Part shown: one piece after another, positions 18,153 to 27,160 of the stretch
How the letters are laid out: each line of letters starts with the position of its first letter
Position numbering within the stretch: the first letter of the stretch is position 1
Source: JAJXZJ01 sp050012855
Lineage (GTDB): Bacteria > Verrucomicrobiota > Verrucomicrobiia > Limisphaerales > J093
Length of the DNA stretch: 64,000 nt
Assembly (NCBI GenBank): GCA_050012855.1
Contig: JBEKGJ010000002.1
Location: forward strand, 124,001-188,000
Direction of reading: 5' to 3'
The notes under the pieces: generated by a model
Told to the model about the DNA's origin: nothing
The model's input: only the letters and a program-made list of their open reading frames with translations
The model's database searches: none
Made by a program: the position numbers and the translations under genes

Positions 18153-18532
18153 AGCCGGGCTGCGAGCATTACGATTTGCGCTACTTGGTAGGCTTGCTGA
18201 ACTCGCGATTGCTGGCCTGGTTCTTCCCGAATGTCAGCGCACCGTTCCGCGGCAACTGGATGTCGGCTAATCGGCAGTTCTTGTCGCAAGTTCCCATTCG
18301 CACCATCAACTTCTCCGACAAGGCCGACAAAGCCGCGCACGACCGGATGGTGACGCTGGTGGAGGCGATGCTGGGGTTGCACCGGCAGTTGGCGGCGGCG
18401 CGGACGCCGCAGGAGCAGACCGCGCTCGAACGCCAGATCGCCGCCAGCGACGCCCAGATTGACCGCCTCGTCTATGACCTCTACGGCCTGACCGCGGACG
18501 AGATCAAACTGGTGGAGGGCACGGCCAAATGA
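18119..18532 (+). pseudogene. C-terminal continuation of the Type IIG enzyme in a shifted frame
   Basis: Open from 18086, but the homologous part begins near 18119 with RNVDVGGVTLKPG and runs to the TGA at 18530. It carries the usual end of Type IIG enzymes: YLVGLLNSRLLAWFF, FRGNWMSANRQFLSQVPI, a coiled segment, and the terminal DRLVYDLYGLTADEIKLVEG. The upstream frame reads GSHFLATWMLAASR here, where relatives would continue directly into the NVDVGG segment, so a single-base deletion explains the break. It overlaps the start of the DUF6883 gene by 4 bp. It would be made separately only by reinitiation, for which I see no ribosome binding site. Confidence 0.7.
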
Positions 18533-18873
18533 AATTGCCCAACCCGGAGAAGCTGGTGGTCGAGCGCGAGAAGATCGCGAATTATCTGCTTAACCCGGCG
18601 CATCGTTTCGGCGCGAGCAAGGCGCGGTTCTTTTCAGAATTCGGATTTCAGGTTACACGATGGGAACTTTTGGCGGACGCCTTGCGCGAGCACGGACGCG
18701 GACAGGAAGTGGCGCTGGTGCGGGAGACGGGCTTTGGCCCGCGCTTTGTTGTCGAAGGGGAATTGAACACGCCCTCCGGCCGCCGTCCCCGCGTGCGCAC
18801 GGTCTGGCAAATGGACGCGGGGACGGTTGCGCCGCGTCTGATAAGCGCGTATCCTCTGGAGGCAAAGTTATGA
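18529..18873 (+). CDS. DUF6883 domain protein
   Basis: A 114-residue protein that starts MKLPNPEKLVVEREKIANYL and contains LLNPAHRFGASKARFF and the VRTVWQMDAG stretch, the pattern I associate with DUF6883. The function is unknown; such genes are often found beside DUF4926 genes. The ATG overlaps the restriction gene stop by 4 bp, and its own stop overlaps the next ATG, so the three genes are translationally coupled. Confidence 0.7.
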   Translation: MKLPNPEKLVVEREKIANYLLNPAHRFGASKARFFSEFGFQVTRWELLADALREHGRGQEVALVRETGFGPRFVVEGELNTPSGRRPRVRTVWQMDAGTVAPRLISAYPLEAKL

Positions 18874-19100
18874 TCAAAGAACACGATTGCGTGGTGCTGA
18901 CAAGGAACCTGCCGGAAGAGCATCTCGAGGCAGGCGACATCGGAGCGATTGTGCATATCCACAACGGCGGCGCCGCCTACGAAGTGGAGTTCATGACCTT
19001 GACCGGCGAAACGGTTGCCATCGTCACGTTGGCGGCTTCGCAAGTTCGTGCGCTCAACCGCCGCGACCTGGCGCACACCCGCGAACTGGCACAGGCTTGA
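18870..19100 (+). CDS. DUF4926 domain protein, copy 1
   Basis: A 76-residue protein with an SH3-like, KOW-type small beta-barrel pattern: MIKEHDCVVLTRNLPEE, AGDIGAIVHIHNGGAAYEVE, and a LTGETVAIVTLAASQVR ending. The start ATG overlaps the DUF6883 stop; CTGGAGG lies just upstream. The function is unknown; pairing with DUF6883 suggests a two-component module, perhaps toxin-antitoxin-like, but no catalytic residues are visible. Confidence 0.75.
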   Translation: MIKEHDCVVLTRNLPEEHLEAGDIGAIVHIHNGGAAYEVEFMTLTGETVAIVTLAASQVRALNRRDLAHTRELAQA

Positions 19101-19150
19101 GCGTCCGGTTCTTGTTTCATTCTCACTGCGCCGGCAAGCTCGGAGGCATT

Positions 19151-19381
19151 ATGATCAAAGAACATGAACGCGTGGTGTTGAAAACGGCGGTGCCCACCGA
19201 AGGTCTGGAAGCGGGAGACGTGGGCACGGTGGTCCATCTTTACGGCGATGGGCGGGCTTACGAAGTGGAGTTTGTCACGCTGGATGGGCATACCGCAGCG
19301 GTCGTCACCCTGGAAGCCGCCCAGGTTCGTCCGGTGAGCCGACGCGAGATGACTCACGCCCGCGAATTGGTTCCCGCCTGA
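19151..19381 (+). CDS. DUF4926 domain protein, copy 2
   Basis: A 76-residue paralogue of the gene 50 bp upstream, same length and about 60% identical by eye (MIKEHERVVLKTAVPTEG, AGDVGTVVHLYGDGRAYEVE). CGGAGG precedes the ATG. It has no DUF6883 partner of its own; instead it is followed by the duplicated tail of the restriction gene. This points to tandem duplication of the accessory gene rather than two independent acquisitions. Confidence 0.75.
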   Translation: MIKEHERVVLKTAVPTEGLEAGDVGTVVHLYGDGRAYEVEFVTLDGHTAAVVTLEAAQVRPVSRREMTHARELVPA

Positions 19382-19508
19382 ATTTTCAACCGGATTGCCC
19401 GGCCGCACCGACACCCAATGGACCGCCTCGTCTATGACCTCGACGGCCTGACCGCGGACGAAATCAAACTGGTGGAAGGCAACGCCGCATAACACCAGGA
19501 GGAATCAC

Positions 19509-19961
19509 ATGGGCTACCTCATCGAGCTGGACAGTCCTTCGCCACGCGTCTCGCCCGGGCCGCGCGCACGGACCCGCGCGACCGTTGAGCAACGCACGCC
19601 GATCGTTCCTGCCGCCGTGGCCCAAGCCGTGTGGTCGGAAGCCGTCGTTTGGTTGGGCGAGGAACTCCCCCGGGGCTGGGTTGCGCGGCTCGTCGCCAAG
19701 GCGGAAACCGTGTTCTCCCGCAATCGGGGTTTTCGTCGGCGGCTCCTGCTCCAGGGCAATGCCGGTCGCGATTGGTTGTGGGCCTTCATGCGCCACTGGC
19801 TGGCGGCCCTGATCTGGAAACACCGCCGTGAGCTGTTCGACCGCCTCCCGGCCTCCTACAGCGTGGGGGATCCGCTGCCGCAGCCCGCGGCCGTGATTCC
19901 CCGCCGGGGCGCCACCACCAACACCCGAATGACCGTGTCGCCCATGATCTCGACGGCGTGA
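19509..19961 (+). CDS. Hypothetical protein
   Basis: A 150-residue protein with a strong AGGAGGA ribosome binding site 7 bp before ATG 19509, which supports real expression. It has no signal peptide or membrane segment. The centre is rich in Trp and Arg (VWSEAVVWLGEELPRGW, WLWAFMRHWLAALIWKHRREL) and likely helical; the N- and C-termini are low-complexity and probably disordered. I do not recognise a family. Confidence 0.6.
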   Translation: MGYLIELDSPSPRVSPGPRARTRATVEQRTPIVPAAVAQAVWSEAVVWLGEELPRGWVARLVAKAETVFSRNRGFRRRLLLQGNAGRDWLWAFMRHWLAALIWKHRRELFDRLPASYSVGDPLPQPAAVIPRRGATTNTRMTVSPMISTA

Positions 19962-20387
19962 CCGGGGACAAACACAAGAACGAGGAGGACACCGCGTGTA
20001 TCCATTCCAATCCCGACTCCGTCCCCGGCATCTTCGCACAGACGCGGTTTGACATGCGGAGCGCGCCCGCCCTGGACGCCGTTTCCGCGCCTTCGCGGAA
20101 AACAACGGGAAAAAAGTTTCCGTTCGCCCGGATAGGCTCGTGCGACGAACAGCGGGACACGAGACGCGTCCGGCAACGCCCGGGGGCGGGCGTGCTCCCA
20201 ACTTCGGTTTTCGGGTTGAGCGAGTGAAACGGGGCGTGGCCGGCACGCCGTTGCGTCGCCGCGCGCCACCGGTGTCATCCCGGTTTCACCGTTTCCCGGC
20301 GTGGTTCTCTTTTCATCGTCGCCCGTTACGGCGCGCGATTTGGCCTTGAACGCCGCATCCTGAACCTTAACAGTGGCGCCGGCCACG
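19962..20387. other. Non-coding or unassigned stretch
   Basis: These 426 bp between two hypothetical genes hold several short open frames but none has a convincing start site or recognisable product. No terminator or known RNA is visible. Confidence 0.4.
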
Positions 20388-21728
20388 ATGCAGCGACTCA
20401 ATGCCTCCGATCTTCAGGCGCTCGGCGCGCCGCTCAAGGGCGGCGCGCAGCAAATCGAAGACTGGTTGCGCGGCCTGCTCCAGGGCGGCACGCTGCGGCT
20501 CGGCTGCGGCCTGATCGAGTTGCGCGGCCGCCAGCCGGTCGCCACCACCCTCGGCGACCTCAAGCGTGCGTGCGGCGTGGCCATGGAAACCGTCAAACAG
20601 GGTCTGCGCGCGCTGGAAATGGAGCACTGGATCCTGCTCGTGGACGGAGTCCATACGCGGCTGCTCGGCCCACCGCGCTTCCGCGTCAGCATCACCAAGG
20701 AGAACATTGCCGGCAGCGTCGGCCGCGCCATCGAGATCGCGCCCATGGACGGACTGAATCCGCTCGAGAGCATTGACTACGACCAGTTGCGCCGCCGGGA
20801 AAACGTGGTCAGCCGCAAGCGCGTGCGGGCGGTGGAAAAGGTGGCCCTGCACTGGACGGCGCGGCTGCGCCTGGCCAGTGGATTGGAAACCGCCTTGAAG
20901 GAAGGCGAACCCTTCACGCTCGCGGCGGGCAGCCAGGTGCGCACCACCGGCCGGCTGGGAAGGCTCGAAGAGGATCTGGAAATGCGCGCGGTGGATGGAC
21001 GGGAAGTCCGCGTGATTCGGCCTGGAACCATTCTCCTGGAAAAGGGCGAGAAGCTGGCGCTGCGCGGCAATGCCCGGCTGCAACTCGAGCGCAGCAACAT
21101 CATCCGCCTGCCTGACGGCCAGACCGGCATGTTGCAGGTCAGCTCGCGCGCCGAACTCGACCACGGCGGCGAGGCGAACTGGGATGACGACAGCCACTGG
21201 CTGGCCCGTTTCACCGACGGCGTGCCGCTGGTGTTGCTCCGGCGCGCGGTGTTTGCCGAACTGAGCGGCGTTGTGGATGAAGGCTGCGTCGGCGTTGGCG
21301 GCCGGGCGTCGGCGGTCTGGCGGGTGGCGCTGGGCGTGCACGACTGTTTTCTGGACGGCTCGATCCCCTTCCGCGCCGGCCGGTGCCCGCTTCGGCGCTC
21401 GCCCGAGTTCCTCATGAACTTCCTGCGCGAACTGGGCGACACGGACTCGTTGCGGGCGGAGATGACGAAGCGATTCGGCTTCGATGTGGAAGCGGCGGAC
21501 GTGCGGCTGTCGCCGGCGATGTTCGCCGGGGCCAGCCTCCGCACGTTGCTCCGGGAGGTTTCCACCGATCCGTCGTTAAACACGGAACTCCTGGCCATCG
21601 GCAACAAGGCCACCTGCTGGACCCAGGTCGGCGCGTATTATCGCCAAGGCGAGGCCTGGCCGTGGGAGGTCACACGCGAGGCCTACTTCACGTTCGTGGA
21701 CGTCAGTTACCGGCAACCGGCCGGGTGA
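20388..21728 (+). CDS. Hypothetical protein with possible winged-helix N-terminus
   Basis: A 446-residue protein from ATG 20388 (GTG 20373 is an alternative). I do not recognise its family. Residues ~45-85 (VATTLGDLKRACGVAMETVKQGLRA by position) look like a helix-turn-helix, which is tentative. The middle (~165-260) is beta-rich and built of short charged strands; the C-terminal part (FLRELGDTDSLRAEM, then SLRTLLREVSTDPSL) is helical. No signal peptide or membrane segment is present. Confidence 0.55.
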   Translation: MQRLNASDLQALGAPLKGGAQQIEDWLRGLLQGGTLRLGCGLIELRGRQPVATTLGDLKRACGVAMETVKQGLRALEMEHWILLVDGVHTRLLGPPRFRVSITKENIAGSVGRAIEIAPMDGLNPLESIDYDQLRRRENVVSRKRVRAVEKVALHWTARLRLASGLETALKEGEPFTLAAGSQVRTTGRLGRLEEDLEMRAVDGREVRVIRPGTILLEKGEKLALRGNARLQLERSNIIRLPDGQTGMLQVSSRAELDHGGEANWDDDSHWLARFTDGVPLVLLRRAVFAELSGVVDEGCVGVGGRASAVWRVALGVHDCFLDGSIPFRAGRCPLRRSPEFLMNFLRELGDTDSLRAEMTKRFGFDVEAADVRLSPAMFAGASLRTLLREVSTDPSLNTELLAIGNKATCWTQVGAYYRQGEAWPWEVTREAYFTFVDVSYRQPAG

Positions 21729-21889
21729 ACCGTCCCTCGACGAAGTCATCCGTCCCGCGCTGACCGTCCGCGGTCTTCCGACGTCTCGTCCTGGCCCGGC
21801 GGTCCATCCCCCCTTGCTAGTTAGCGTTCCACCGTGTCACCCAAAGAGTGCTTGTTTCCCGCCCGCGCTCAATTTACGACAGTCCCACC

Positions 21890-23014
21890 ATGAAAGTTGA
21901 ATTCTACGGCCACGTTCGCCAATACAACAACATCAAGGCGGAAATTGACGCCAACCTGCAGGAAGTGCTGTTGAGCGGCAGCTACGTCCAGGGCCCCATG
22001 CTCAAGCGTTTCGAGGCGGAGTTCGCCCGCTATTCCGGCACCAAATTCGCCGTCGGCCTCGGCAACGGCACCGATGCCATCTGGCTTTCGCTCATGGCCC
22101 TGGGCATCGGTCCCGGCGACGAGGTCATCACCCATCCGAACACGTTCTTCGCCACCGCCGAGGCGATCTGGATCGCCGGCGCCACCGCCGTGTTCGTTGA
22201 TTGCGATCCGCAGACCAAGTGCATTGACCCGGCGAAAATCGAGGCCGCCATCACCCCCAAGACCAAGGCCATCGTGCCGGTCCATCTCTACGGCCAGTGC
22301 GCCAACATGCCCGCCATTCGCAAGATCGCCGACCAGCGCGGCCTCAAGGTCATCGAAGACAACGCGCAGGGCATCGGCGCCCAGGGCAAGGGCTTCAAGA
22401 TCGCGGAACTGAGCGACGCCGCCACGACCAGCTTTATCATCCAGAAAAACCTCGGCACCTTCGGCGACGGCGGCGCGGTCGTGACGAACAACCCCGAGCT
22501 GGACGCCCGGCTGCGCAAGCTGCGCAACCACGGCTCGGACAAGCGCAACGTCCACAGCTACGGTTTCAACAGCCGCCTCGACGACCTCCATGCCGGCGTG
22601 CTCAGCGCCAAGCTGAAACACATTGACGCCTGGAACGACAACCGCCGCCGTTGGGCCGCCCGCTACACCGCCGGGCTGACGGGTTGCCGGAACCTGACCC
22701 TGCCCGTGGAACTGCCGGGCTACCGCCACGTCTTCCACCTTTACGTCGTCGAGACGAAGCAGCCGCAAAGGCGCGATCCGATGGTGGATTTTCTGGTCAA
22801 GAACGGCATTGACGCCAAGACCCATTACTCGATCGCGATCCACCAGCAGGCGGGCTATCCGTGGGGCAAGGGCGCGCGCATCGCTGGCAGCATCGCCAAC
22901 GCCGAGAAGAATGCCGCCACCTGCGTCAGCCTGCCGATGTTCCCCGAACTGACCGAAGCCGAGGTGGATTACGTCATCGCCAGGGTGAAGGAATGGGACC
23001 GGGCGAACGCCTGA
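21890..23014 (+). CDS. DegT/DnrJ/EryC1/StrS family aminotransferase
   Basis: PLP-dependent NDP-keto-sugar aminotransferase of 374 residues from ATG 21890. The N-terminal LSGSYVQGPMLKRFEAEFA and GLGNGTDAIWLSL are typical; the PLP lysine lies in FIIQKNLGTFGDGGA, and HVFHLYVVETKQ is in the C-terminal domain. It is closest in pattern to WecE/FdtB-like enzymes, but the sugar is unknown. A good intrinsic terminator follows, so it is probably monocistronic. Confidence 0.88.
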   Translation: MKVEFYGHVRQYNNIKAEIDANLQEVLLSGSYVQGPMLKRFEAEFARYSGTKFAVGLGNGTDAIWLSLMALGIGPGDEVITHPNTFFATAEAIWIAGATAVFVDCDPQTKCIDPAKIEAAITPKTKAIVPVHLYGQCANMPAIRKIADQRGLKVIEDNAQGIGAQGKGFKIAELSDAATTSFIIQKNLGTFGDGGAVVTNNPELDARLRKLRNHGSDKRNVHSYGFNSRLDDLHAGVLSAKLKHIDAWNDNRRRWAARYTAGLTGCRNLTLPVELPGYRHVFHLYVVETKQPQRRDPMVDFLVKNGIDAKTHYSIAIHQQAGYPWGKGARIAGSIANAEKNAATCVSLPMFPELTEAEVDYVIARVKEWDRANA

Positions 23015-23054
23015 TGGGGCCGGGCTGAAAAAACCTCCCGATCCGAACGCAACC

Positions 23055-23092
23055 GGGCGCCTGGGTTCCTCTCCGACCCGGCGCCCTTTTTT
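23055..23092 (+). terminator. Rho-independent terminator
   Basis: The stem GGGCGCC/GGCGCCC (23055-23061 and 23080-23086) continues inward with GGGT/ACCC and is followed directly by six T residues. It lies 40 bp after the aminotransferase stop and separates that gene from the oxidoreductase gene at 23124. Confidence 0.85.
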
Positions 23093-23123
23093 ACCAAACC
23101 GAAGCCATTTAAACCAAGCAACC

Positions 23124-24197
23124 ATGAGTTCCCAATACTCCGTTCTCGTCGTCGGCATGGGCAAGCGCGGCATGCACCACGCCACCGCCTTCAATGCCAA
23201 CCCGCGATTCAAAGTCACCGGCATCTGCGACATTGACACCGCCCGCCTCGACGCCGCGGCCGCCAAGCTCGGCGGCCCCCGGACCGGCACCGATGCCGCC
23301 ACCCTCGCCAAAGAACTAAAACCCGACGTCTTCTGCTTCTGCACCATGCCGCATCTGCGCACGCCGTTCATCCGGGCGGCCATCGAGGGCGGAGCGAAAC
23401 TGATCGCGTTCGAGAAACCGGTGGCCTTGACCAGCGCCGAAATGTTCGCCGTGCGCGACCTGATTCGCCAGGCGGGTGCGAAGGCGGTCGTCAGCCACCA
23501 GCACCGCTATGGCAAGCATTACCAAAAAGTGAAGGAAATCGTCGCCAGCGGCGCGCTCGGTCGTGTCCATACCGTCTATGGCACCGCCACCGGCTGGATG
23601 ACGCACATGCTCTCGCACCTGATTGACTACACCTGCTGGTTCAACAACTACGCGCCCGGCGTGTGGGCGATGGCCCAGGCGGCGGGCGGCGCCAAGCTGA
23701 CCGACAACCATCCCTCGCCGGATTACATCGGCGGCTTCGTGCAATTCGCCAATGGCGTGCGCGGCATCTACGAGTGCGGTGCTGGCGCTCCCGATCAGCC
23801 GGAAGTGGCGAAGTGGTGGGGCAAGAACCGCATCGGCGCGCAGGGCACCGAGGGCTTTGCCGAAGTGCTCACCAACGGCGGCTGGCGCGCGGTGACCAGG
23901 GGCGGCGGCTACCAGAGCGGTGACGGCGCGATGAACTACGACCTCGACATGCCCCCCTACATCCAGGGTATGGCCGACTGGCTCGACGGCAAACAGGTCC
24001 ATCCCTGCAACCTCGAACATGCCTGTCTGGGCGCCGAGATCATGCTCGCACTACAGCGCTCCGCCGTCGAAGGCGGCCAGGTTGCTCTGCCGCTCACCAC
24101 GGGCGCCGACGAACAGGCCATGCTCAAGGTGAAGCTCGCCGGCAAACCGGTCCTGGTTTCCTTCGAACAGAACCGGAAGGAATTCGGCCTGGCCTGA
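23124..24197 (+). CDS. Gfo/Idh/MocA family oxidoreductase
   Basis: NAD(P)-dependent sugar dehydrogenase-like protein of 357 residues. The Rossmann start YSVLVVGMGKRGMHHA, the dinucleotide-contact CDIDTAR, and the hallmark EKP (IAFEKPVALTS) are present, with HQHRYGKHY at the substrate side. No signal peptide is visible, so it is cytoplasmic. The substrate is not deducible; aminotransferase and GlcN6P deaminase neighbours suggest amino-sugar or inositol-like metabolism. Confidence 0.85.
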   Translation: MSSQYSVLVVGMGKRGMHHATAFNANPRFKVTGICDIDTARLDAAAAKLGGPRTGTDAATLAKELKPDVFCFCTMPHLRTPFIRAAIEGGAKLIAFEKPVALTSAEMFAVRDLIRQAGAKAVVSHQHRYGKHYQKVKEIVASGALGRVHTVYGTATGWMTHMLSHLIDYTCWFNNYAPGVWAMAQAAGGAKLTDNHPSPDYIGGFVQFANGVRGIYECGAGAPDQPEVAKWWGKNRIGAQGTEGFAEVLTNGGWRAVTRGGGYQSGDGAMNYDLDMPPYIQGMADWLDGKQVHPCNLEHACLGAEIMLALQRSAVEGGQVALPLTTGADEQAMLKVKLAGKPVLVSFEQNRKEFGLA

Positions 24198-24505
24198 GCG
24201 GCTGCCGTCGCAAAGGGCGAGCCTCCCGTGCCGTGGCGCATGTGGGATGTGCGTCGGACCGCGGCTGTCGAAGACCAGCCGCAGCGGGAACGCCTAGGGT
24301 GGGTCGTGGACCGCTGGGCCACGACAAAACGCTTCAACTGCCCGCCCAGCGGTCGGCCAGCCACCCGAGGCGAACTTGCGGCTGGCCTCCGGCCCAGCCG
24401 CGGTCCTGTCCCTGCAAGTGCTGCGGACCATGCGCAGCCACCTGCCGCCTGGCCACAGTGCATTATTCCATTTTCGTCACGGCCATCTGCGGCTAAATTG
24501 GGGTC
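24198..24505. other. Intergenic region with two inverted repeats
   Basis: The 308 bp between the oxidoreductase and the deaminase hold GCGGCTG/CAGCCGC with an 8-nt loop (24261-24282) and ACCGCTGGG/CCCAGCGGT (24310-24318 and 24345-24353). Part of the second repeat, followed by CGGCCAGCCACCC, recurs near 41899. No gene is supported. Confidence 0.5.
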
Positions 24506-25294
24506 ATGGAAGTCATCGTTCGGCCAAACCCTGACGCCGCCGCCAACTTGGCGGCGCGGATCATCGCCCGCGAACTCCGCGCCAATCCACAGCTCGTCCT
24601 CGGCCTCGCCACCGGTCGCACCATGGAGTCGGTCTATGGCCAGCTCGTCCGGATGCGCCGCGAGGAGCAACTGGATTTCTCGCTCTGCCGCACGTTCAAC
24701 CTGGACGAGTACGTCGGTCTGCCGGCCACCGACCGGCATTCCTACCGCCATTACATGGACCGCAACCTGTTCCACCAGGTGAACATTGACCGGCGGAACA
24801 CGCATCTGCCCGACGGCTGCGCCGCCGACCTGGACGCCGAGTGCCGGCGTTACGAGGAGGCCATCCGCCGTGTGAATGGCATTGATCTCCAGTTGCTCGG
24901 CATCGGCCGCGATGGCCACATCGGCTTCAACGAACCGCTCTCCGCCCTGCATTCCCGCACGCGTGAAAAATCGCTTTCGCCGCGGACGCTCGAACAAAAC
25001 GCGCCGCTGTTCGACGACCCCGCGACGATCCCCCGCCGCGCGCTGACCATGGGTGTCGGCACCATCCTCGAATCCCGCCGCTGCCTGCTCCTCGCCACCG
25101 GCGCCGAGAAGGCCGGGATCATCGCCAAGGCCGTCGAAGGCCCGATCACCGCCATGATCTCCGCCACCGCCCTCCAGTTGCACCCGCGCTGCACGGTCAT
25201 CGTGGACGCCGACGCCGCCCGCGGCCTCACGCAGACCGAGTACTACCGCTGGGTCTTCGAGAACGAACCGGAGTGGCAGGAATTCCGCGACTGA
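24506..25294 (+). CDS. nagB: Glucosamine-6-phosphate deaminase
   Basis: A 262-residue enzyme converting glucosamine-6-phosphate to fructose-6-phosphate and ammonia. Canonical features are LGLATGRTMESVY (phosphate loop), FNLDEYVGL with the catalytic Asp, and LLGIGRDGHIGFNEP with the Asp-His pair; the C-terminal part has ALTMGVGTILESRRCLLLATG. The length matches NagB. It is followed 12 bp later by a divergent paralogue. Confidence 0.93.
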   Translation: MEVIVRPNPDAAANLAARIIARELRANPQLVLGLATGRTMESVYGQLVRMRREEQLDFSLCRTFNLDEYVGLPATDRHSYRHYMDRNLFHQVNIDRRNTHLPDGCAADLDAECRRYEEAIRRVNGIDLQLLGIGRDGHIGFNEPLSALHSRTREKSLSPRTLEQNAPLFDDPATIPRRALTMGVGTILESRRCLLLATGAEKAGIIAKAVEGPITAMISATALQLHPRCTVIVDADAARGLTQTEYYRWVFENEPEWQEFRD

Positions 25295-25306
25295 CACCCA
25301 CCTCCC

Positions 25307-26086
25307 ATGCCCGCGCCGCCTCCGCCATCGAAAACATTCTCCGCCGACGCCCTCGCCGTGCGCGTCCATCCGACCTCGGAAGCCCTGGCGGCGGACGCGG
25401 CCGACGCCGCGGCGGCGGTCATCCGTCACGCGCTGGAAACACAGGGAAGTGCCGCGGTGATCCTCGCCTCGGCCACGTCGCAAATCCAGTTCCTCGCCGC
25501 CCTCGTCGTAGCGCCGGACCTCGACTGGTCGCGCGTCACCCTGTTCCACATGGACGAGTACCTGGGCGTCGCCGCCGATCACCGGGCGAGTTTCCGCCCG
25601 TTCCTGCGCGAACACGTGGCGGCAAAAGTCCGGCCGCGCGCGTTCCATTTTCTCGCCGGCGACGCCCCTGAGCCGTTGCGCGAATGCGACCGCTACGCCC
25701 GCCTGCTGCGCGCACAGCCGGTTGACCTCTGCTGTCTCGGCATCGGCGAGAATGGCCACGTTGCCTTCAACGATCCGCCGGTGGCCGATTTCGAGGATCC
25801 GTTTGCCGTGAAGCTCGTGAAGCTGGACGAGGCGTGTCGGCGGCAGCAGATGGGCGAAGGCTGTTTTACCATGCTCGACGCCGTGCCGCAATACGGCTAC
25901 ACGCTCACGGTGCCGACGCTCTGCGCCGCGCGCCGCATGGTGTGTGTGGTGCCGGATCGGCGGAAGGCGCGGGCGGTGCGCGACACGTTGCGTGGATCGG
26001 TCAGTCCGGCGTGTCCGGCCTCGGTGTTGCGCCGCCAGCCGCACTGCACGCTCTACCTCGACGCCGCCTCCGCCAGCGAATTGTGA
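25307..26086 (+). CDS. NagB-like glucosamine-6-phosphate deaminase/6-phosphogluconolactonase family protein
   Basis: A 259-residue paralogue of the preceding nagB with the same fold but a different sequence. FHMDEYLGVAADHRASF and CCLGIGENGHVAFNDPP keep the active-site Asp and His. The phosphate loop is altered to LASATSQIQFL, where NagB has GLATGRT. That change suggests another sugar phosphate substrate, though deaminase activity is still possible. It is in operon with nagB. An N-terminal Pro-rich stretch of ~10 residues is probably disordered. Confidence 0.82.
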   Translation: MPAPPPPSKTFSADALAVRVHPTSEALAADAADAAAAVIRHALETQGSAAVILASATSQIQFLAALVVAPDLDWSRVTLFHMDEYLGVAADHRASFRPFLREHVAAKVRPRAFHFLAGDAPEPLRECDRYARLLRAQPVDLCCLGIGENGHVAFNDPPVADFEDPFAVKLVKLDEACRRQQMGEGCFTMLDAVPQYGYTLTVPTLCAARRMVCVVPDRRKARAVRDTLRGSVSPACPASVLRRQPHCTLYLDAASASEL

Positions 26087-26307
26087 GCAGCCGGTTGCCT
26101 CGCCCAACGCTTTGAGGTGGGTGCGGGGTTGCCGGGAGCGGATTTCGGTGCTCTGGCAGGGGGAGCCCTTCCTCTATCTTCTCGGTGTAGCGGCATCTCC
26201 GCAGAGCGCCGCCATCTTCCTCTTCCCGCGTCAGTCATGGCAACAGTGGCCATGATATGGAAATCAGCGGTCGCCGGGCAAGCTGGCGCGGGTTGGGTTC
26301 GGCGGGC

Positions 26308-27090
26308 CTACCGGAACTGGTGGTAGAACGTGGCGGCGGAGATCGCAAAGCCAATGACCGTGATGAGCTGGCGCACGCGTTGTTGCGGGATGCGCTGCGA
26401 ATAGTGCGCGCCCAGGAAATACCCGCCGAGCGCGCCCACCGTCATCACGCCCGCCCGCGGCCAGTCCACCAACCCCGCCACGACAAACCACGCCGCCGCC
26501 ACCAGGTTGATCAGCGAGCCGAGCGTCGTCTTGAGGCCGTTCATCTGGTGAATGTCGGTCAGGCCGAGGAACCCGAGCGTCGCCAGCATCAAGATGCCGA
26601 TGCCAGCGCCGAAGTAGCCCCCGTAAAGCGCCACGAAAAACTGGAACAACACGGCGATCGCAATGGCCCGCGTCGGAGGCGGGACGGTCGCGCCCGAAAC
26701 GTCGGCGAAACGGATGAAGCGCCGGAACGCGCCCTGGCAGAGGAACAGGATCGTGGCGAAAAGCAGGAGGAACGGCACCATGCGGGCGAAGGTCTGTTCC
26801 TTCGTGCTGGTCAGCAACAAAGCCCCCAGCAGGCCGCCGAGGAGGCTCACGGGCACAAAGCGCTTGAGCCAGGGTTTCACGGCACGGATCGGCTCGCGGT
26901 AGCCATAGACGCTGCCGGCCGTGCCGATGACCAGCGCCAGCGTGCTGGTGGCATTGGCGACGATTGAGGGCGTGCCGAAGGCGAGCAGCGCCGGGAACGT
27001 GATCAGCGTGCCGCCGCCAGCAACCGCGTTGATCGCCCCGGCGGCCGCGGCGGCCGCCGCCAGCGAAACCATTTCAAAAGCCGACATCAT
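26308..27090 (-). CDS. TauE/SafE family sulfite exporter-like permease
   Basis: A 260-residue integral membrane protein with seven to eight hydrophobic segments. AGAINAVAGGGTLITFP near the N-terminus and YGGYFGAGIGILML in the second half are the repeated family motifs. Members export sulfite, sulfoacetate or other organosulfur anions, but specificity is not predictable. It ends opposite the nagB-like gene and lies 70 bp downstream of the AraC regulator in the same direction. Confidence 0.88.
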   Translation of the reverse strand: MMSAFEMVSLAAAAAAAGAINAVAGGGTLITFPALLAFGTPSIVANATSTLALVIGTAGSVYGYREPIRAVKPWLKRFVPVSLLGGLLGALLLTSTKEQTFARMVPFLLLFATILFLCQGAFRRFIRFADVSGATVPPPTRAIAIAVLFQFFVALYGGYFGAGIGILMLATLGFLGLTDIHQMNGLKTTLGSLINLVAAAWFVVAGLVDWPRAGVMTVGALGGYFLGAHYSQRIPQQRVRQLITVIGFAISAATFYHQFR

Positions 27091-27160
27091 CGGACGGAGG
27101 ATTGTGCGTCATCCCGGCCGCGGCACAAGCGGACAATTCGTTCGTCCGCGGGGCGACGTC

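Larger units (their letters stand above)
18446..19492 (+). repeat. Duplicated 3' end of the Type IIG gene (18446-18535 and 19402-19492)
   Basis: The last ~85 bp of the restriction gene reappear ~957 bp downstream with about nine in ten bases identical. The second copy can still be read as ATG 19418 to TAA 19492, a 24-residue peptide starting MDRLVYDLDGLTADEIKLVE. Between the two copies are the DUF6883 gene and two DUF4926 genes, so the small-gene block is bracketed by direct repeats, as expected after insertion or unequal recombination. Confidence 0.75.
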
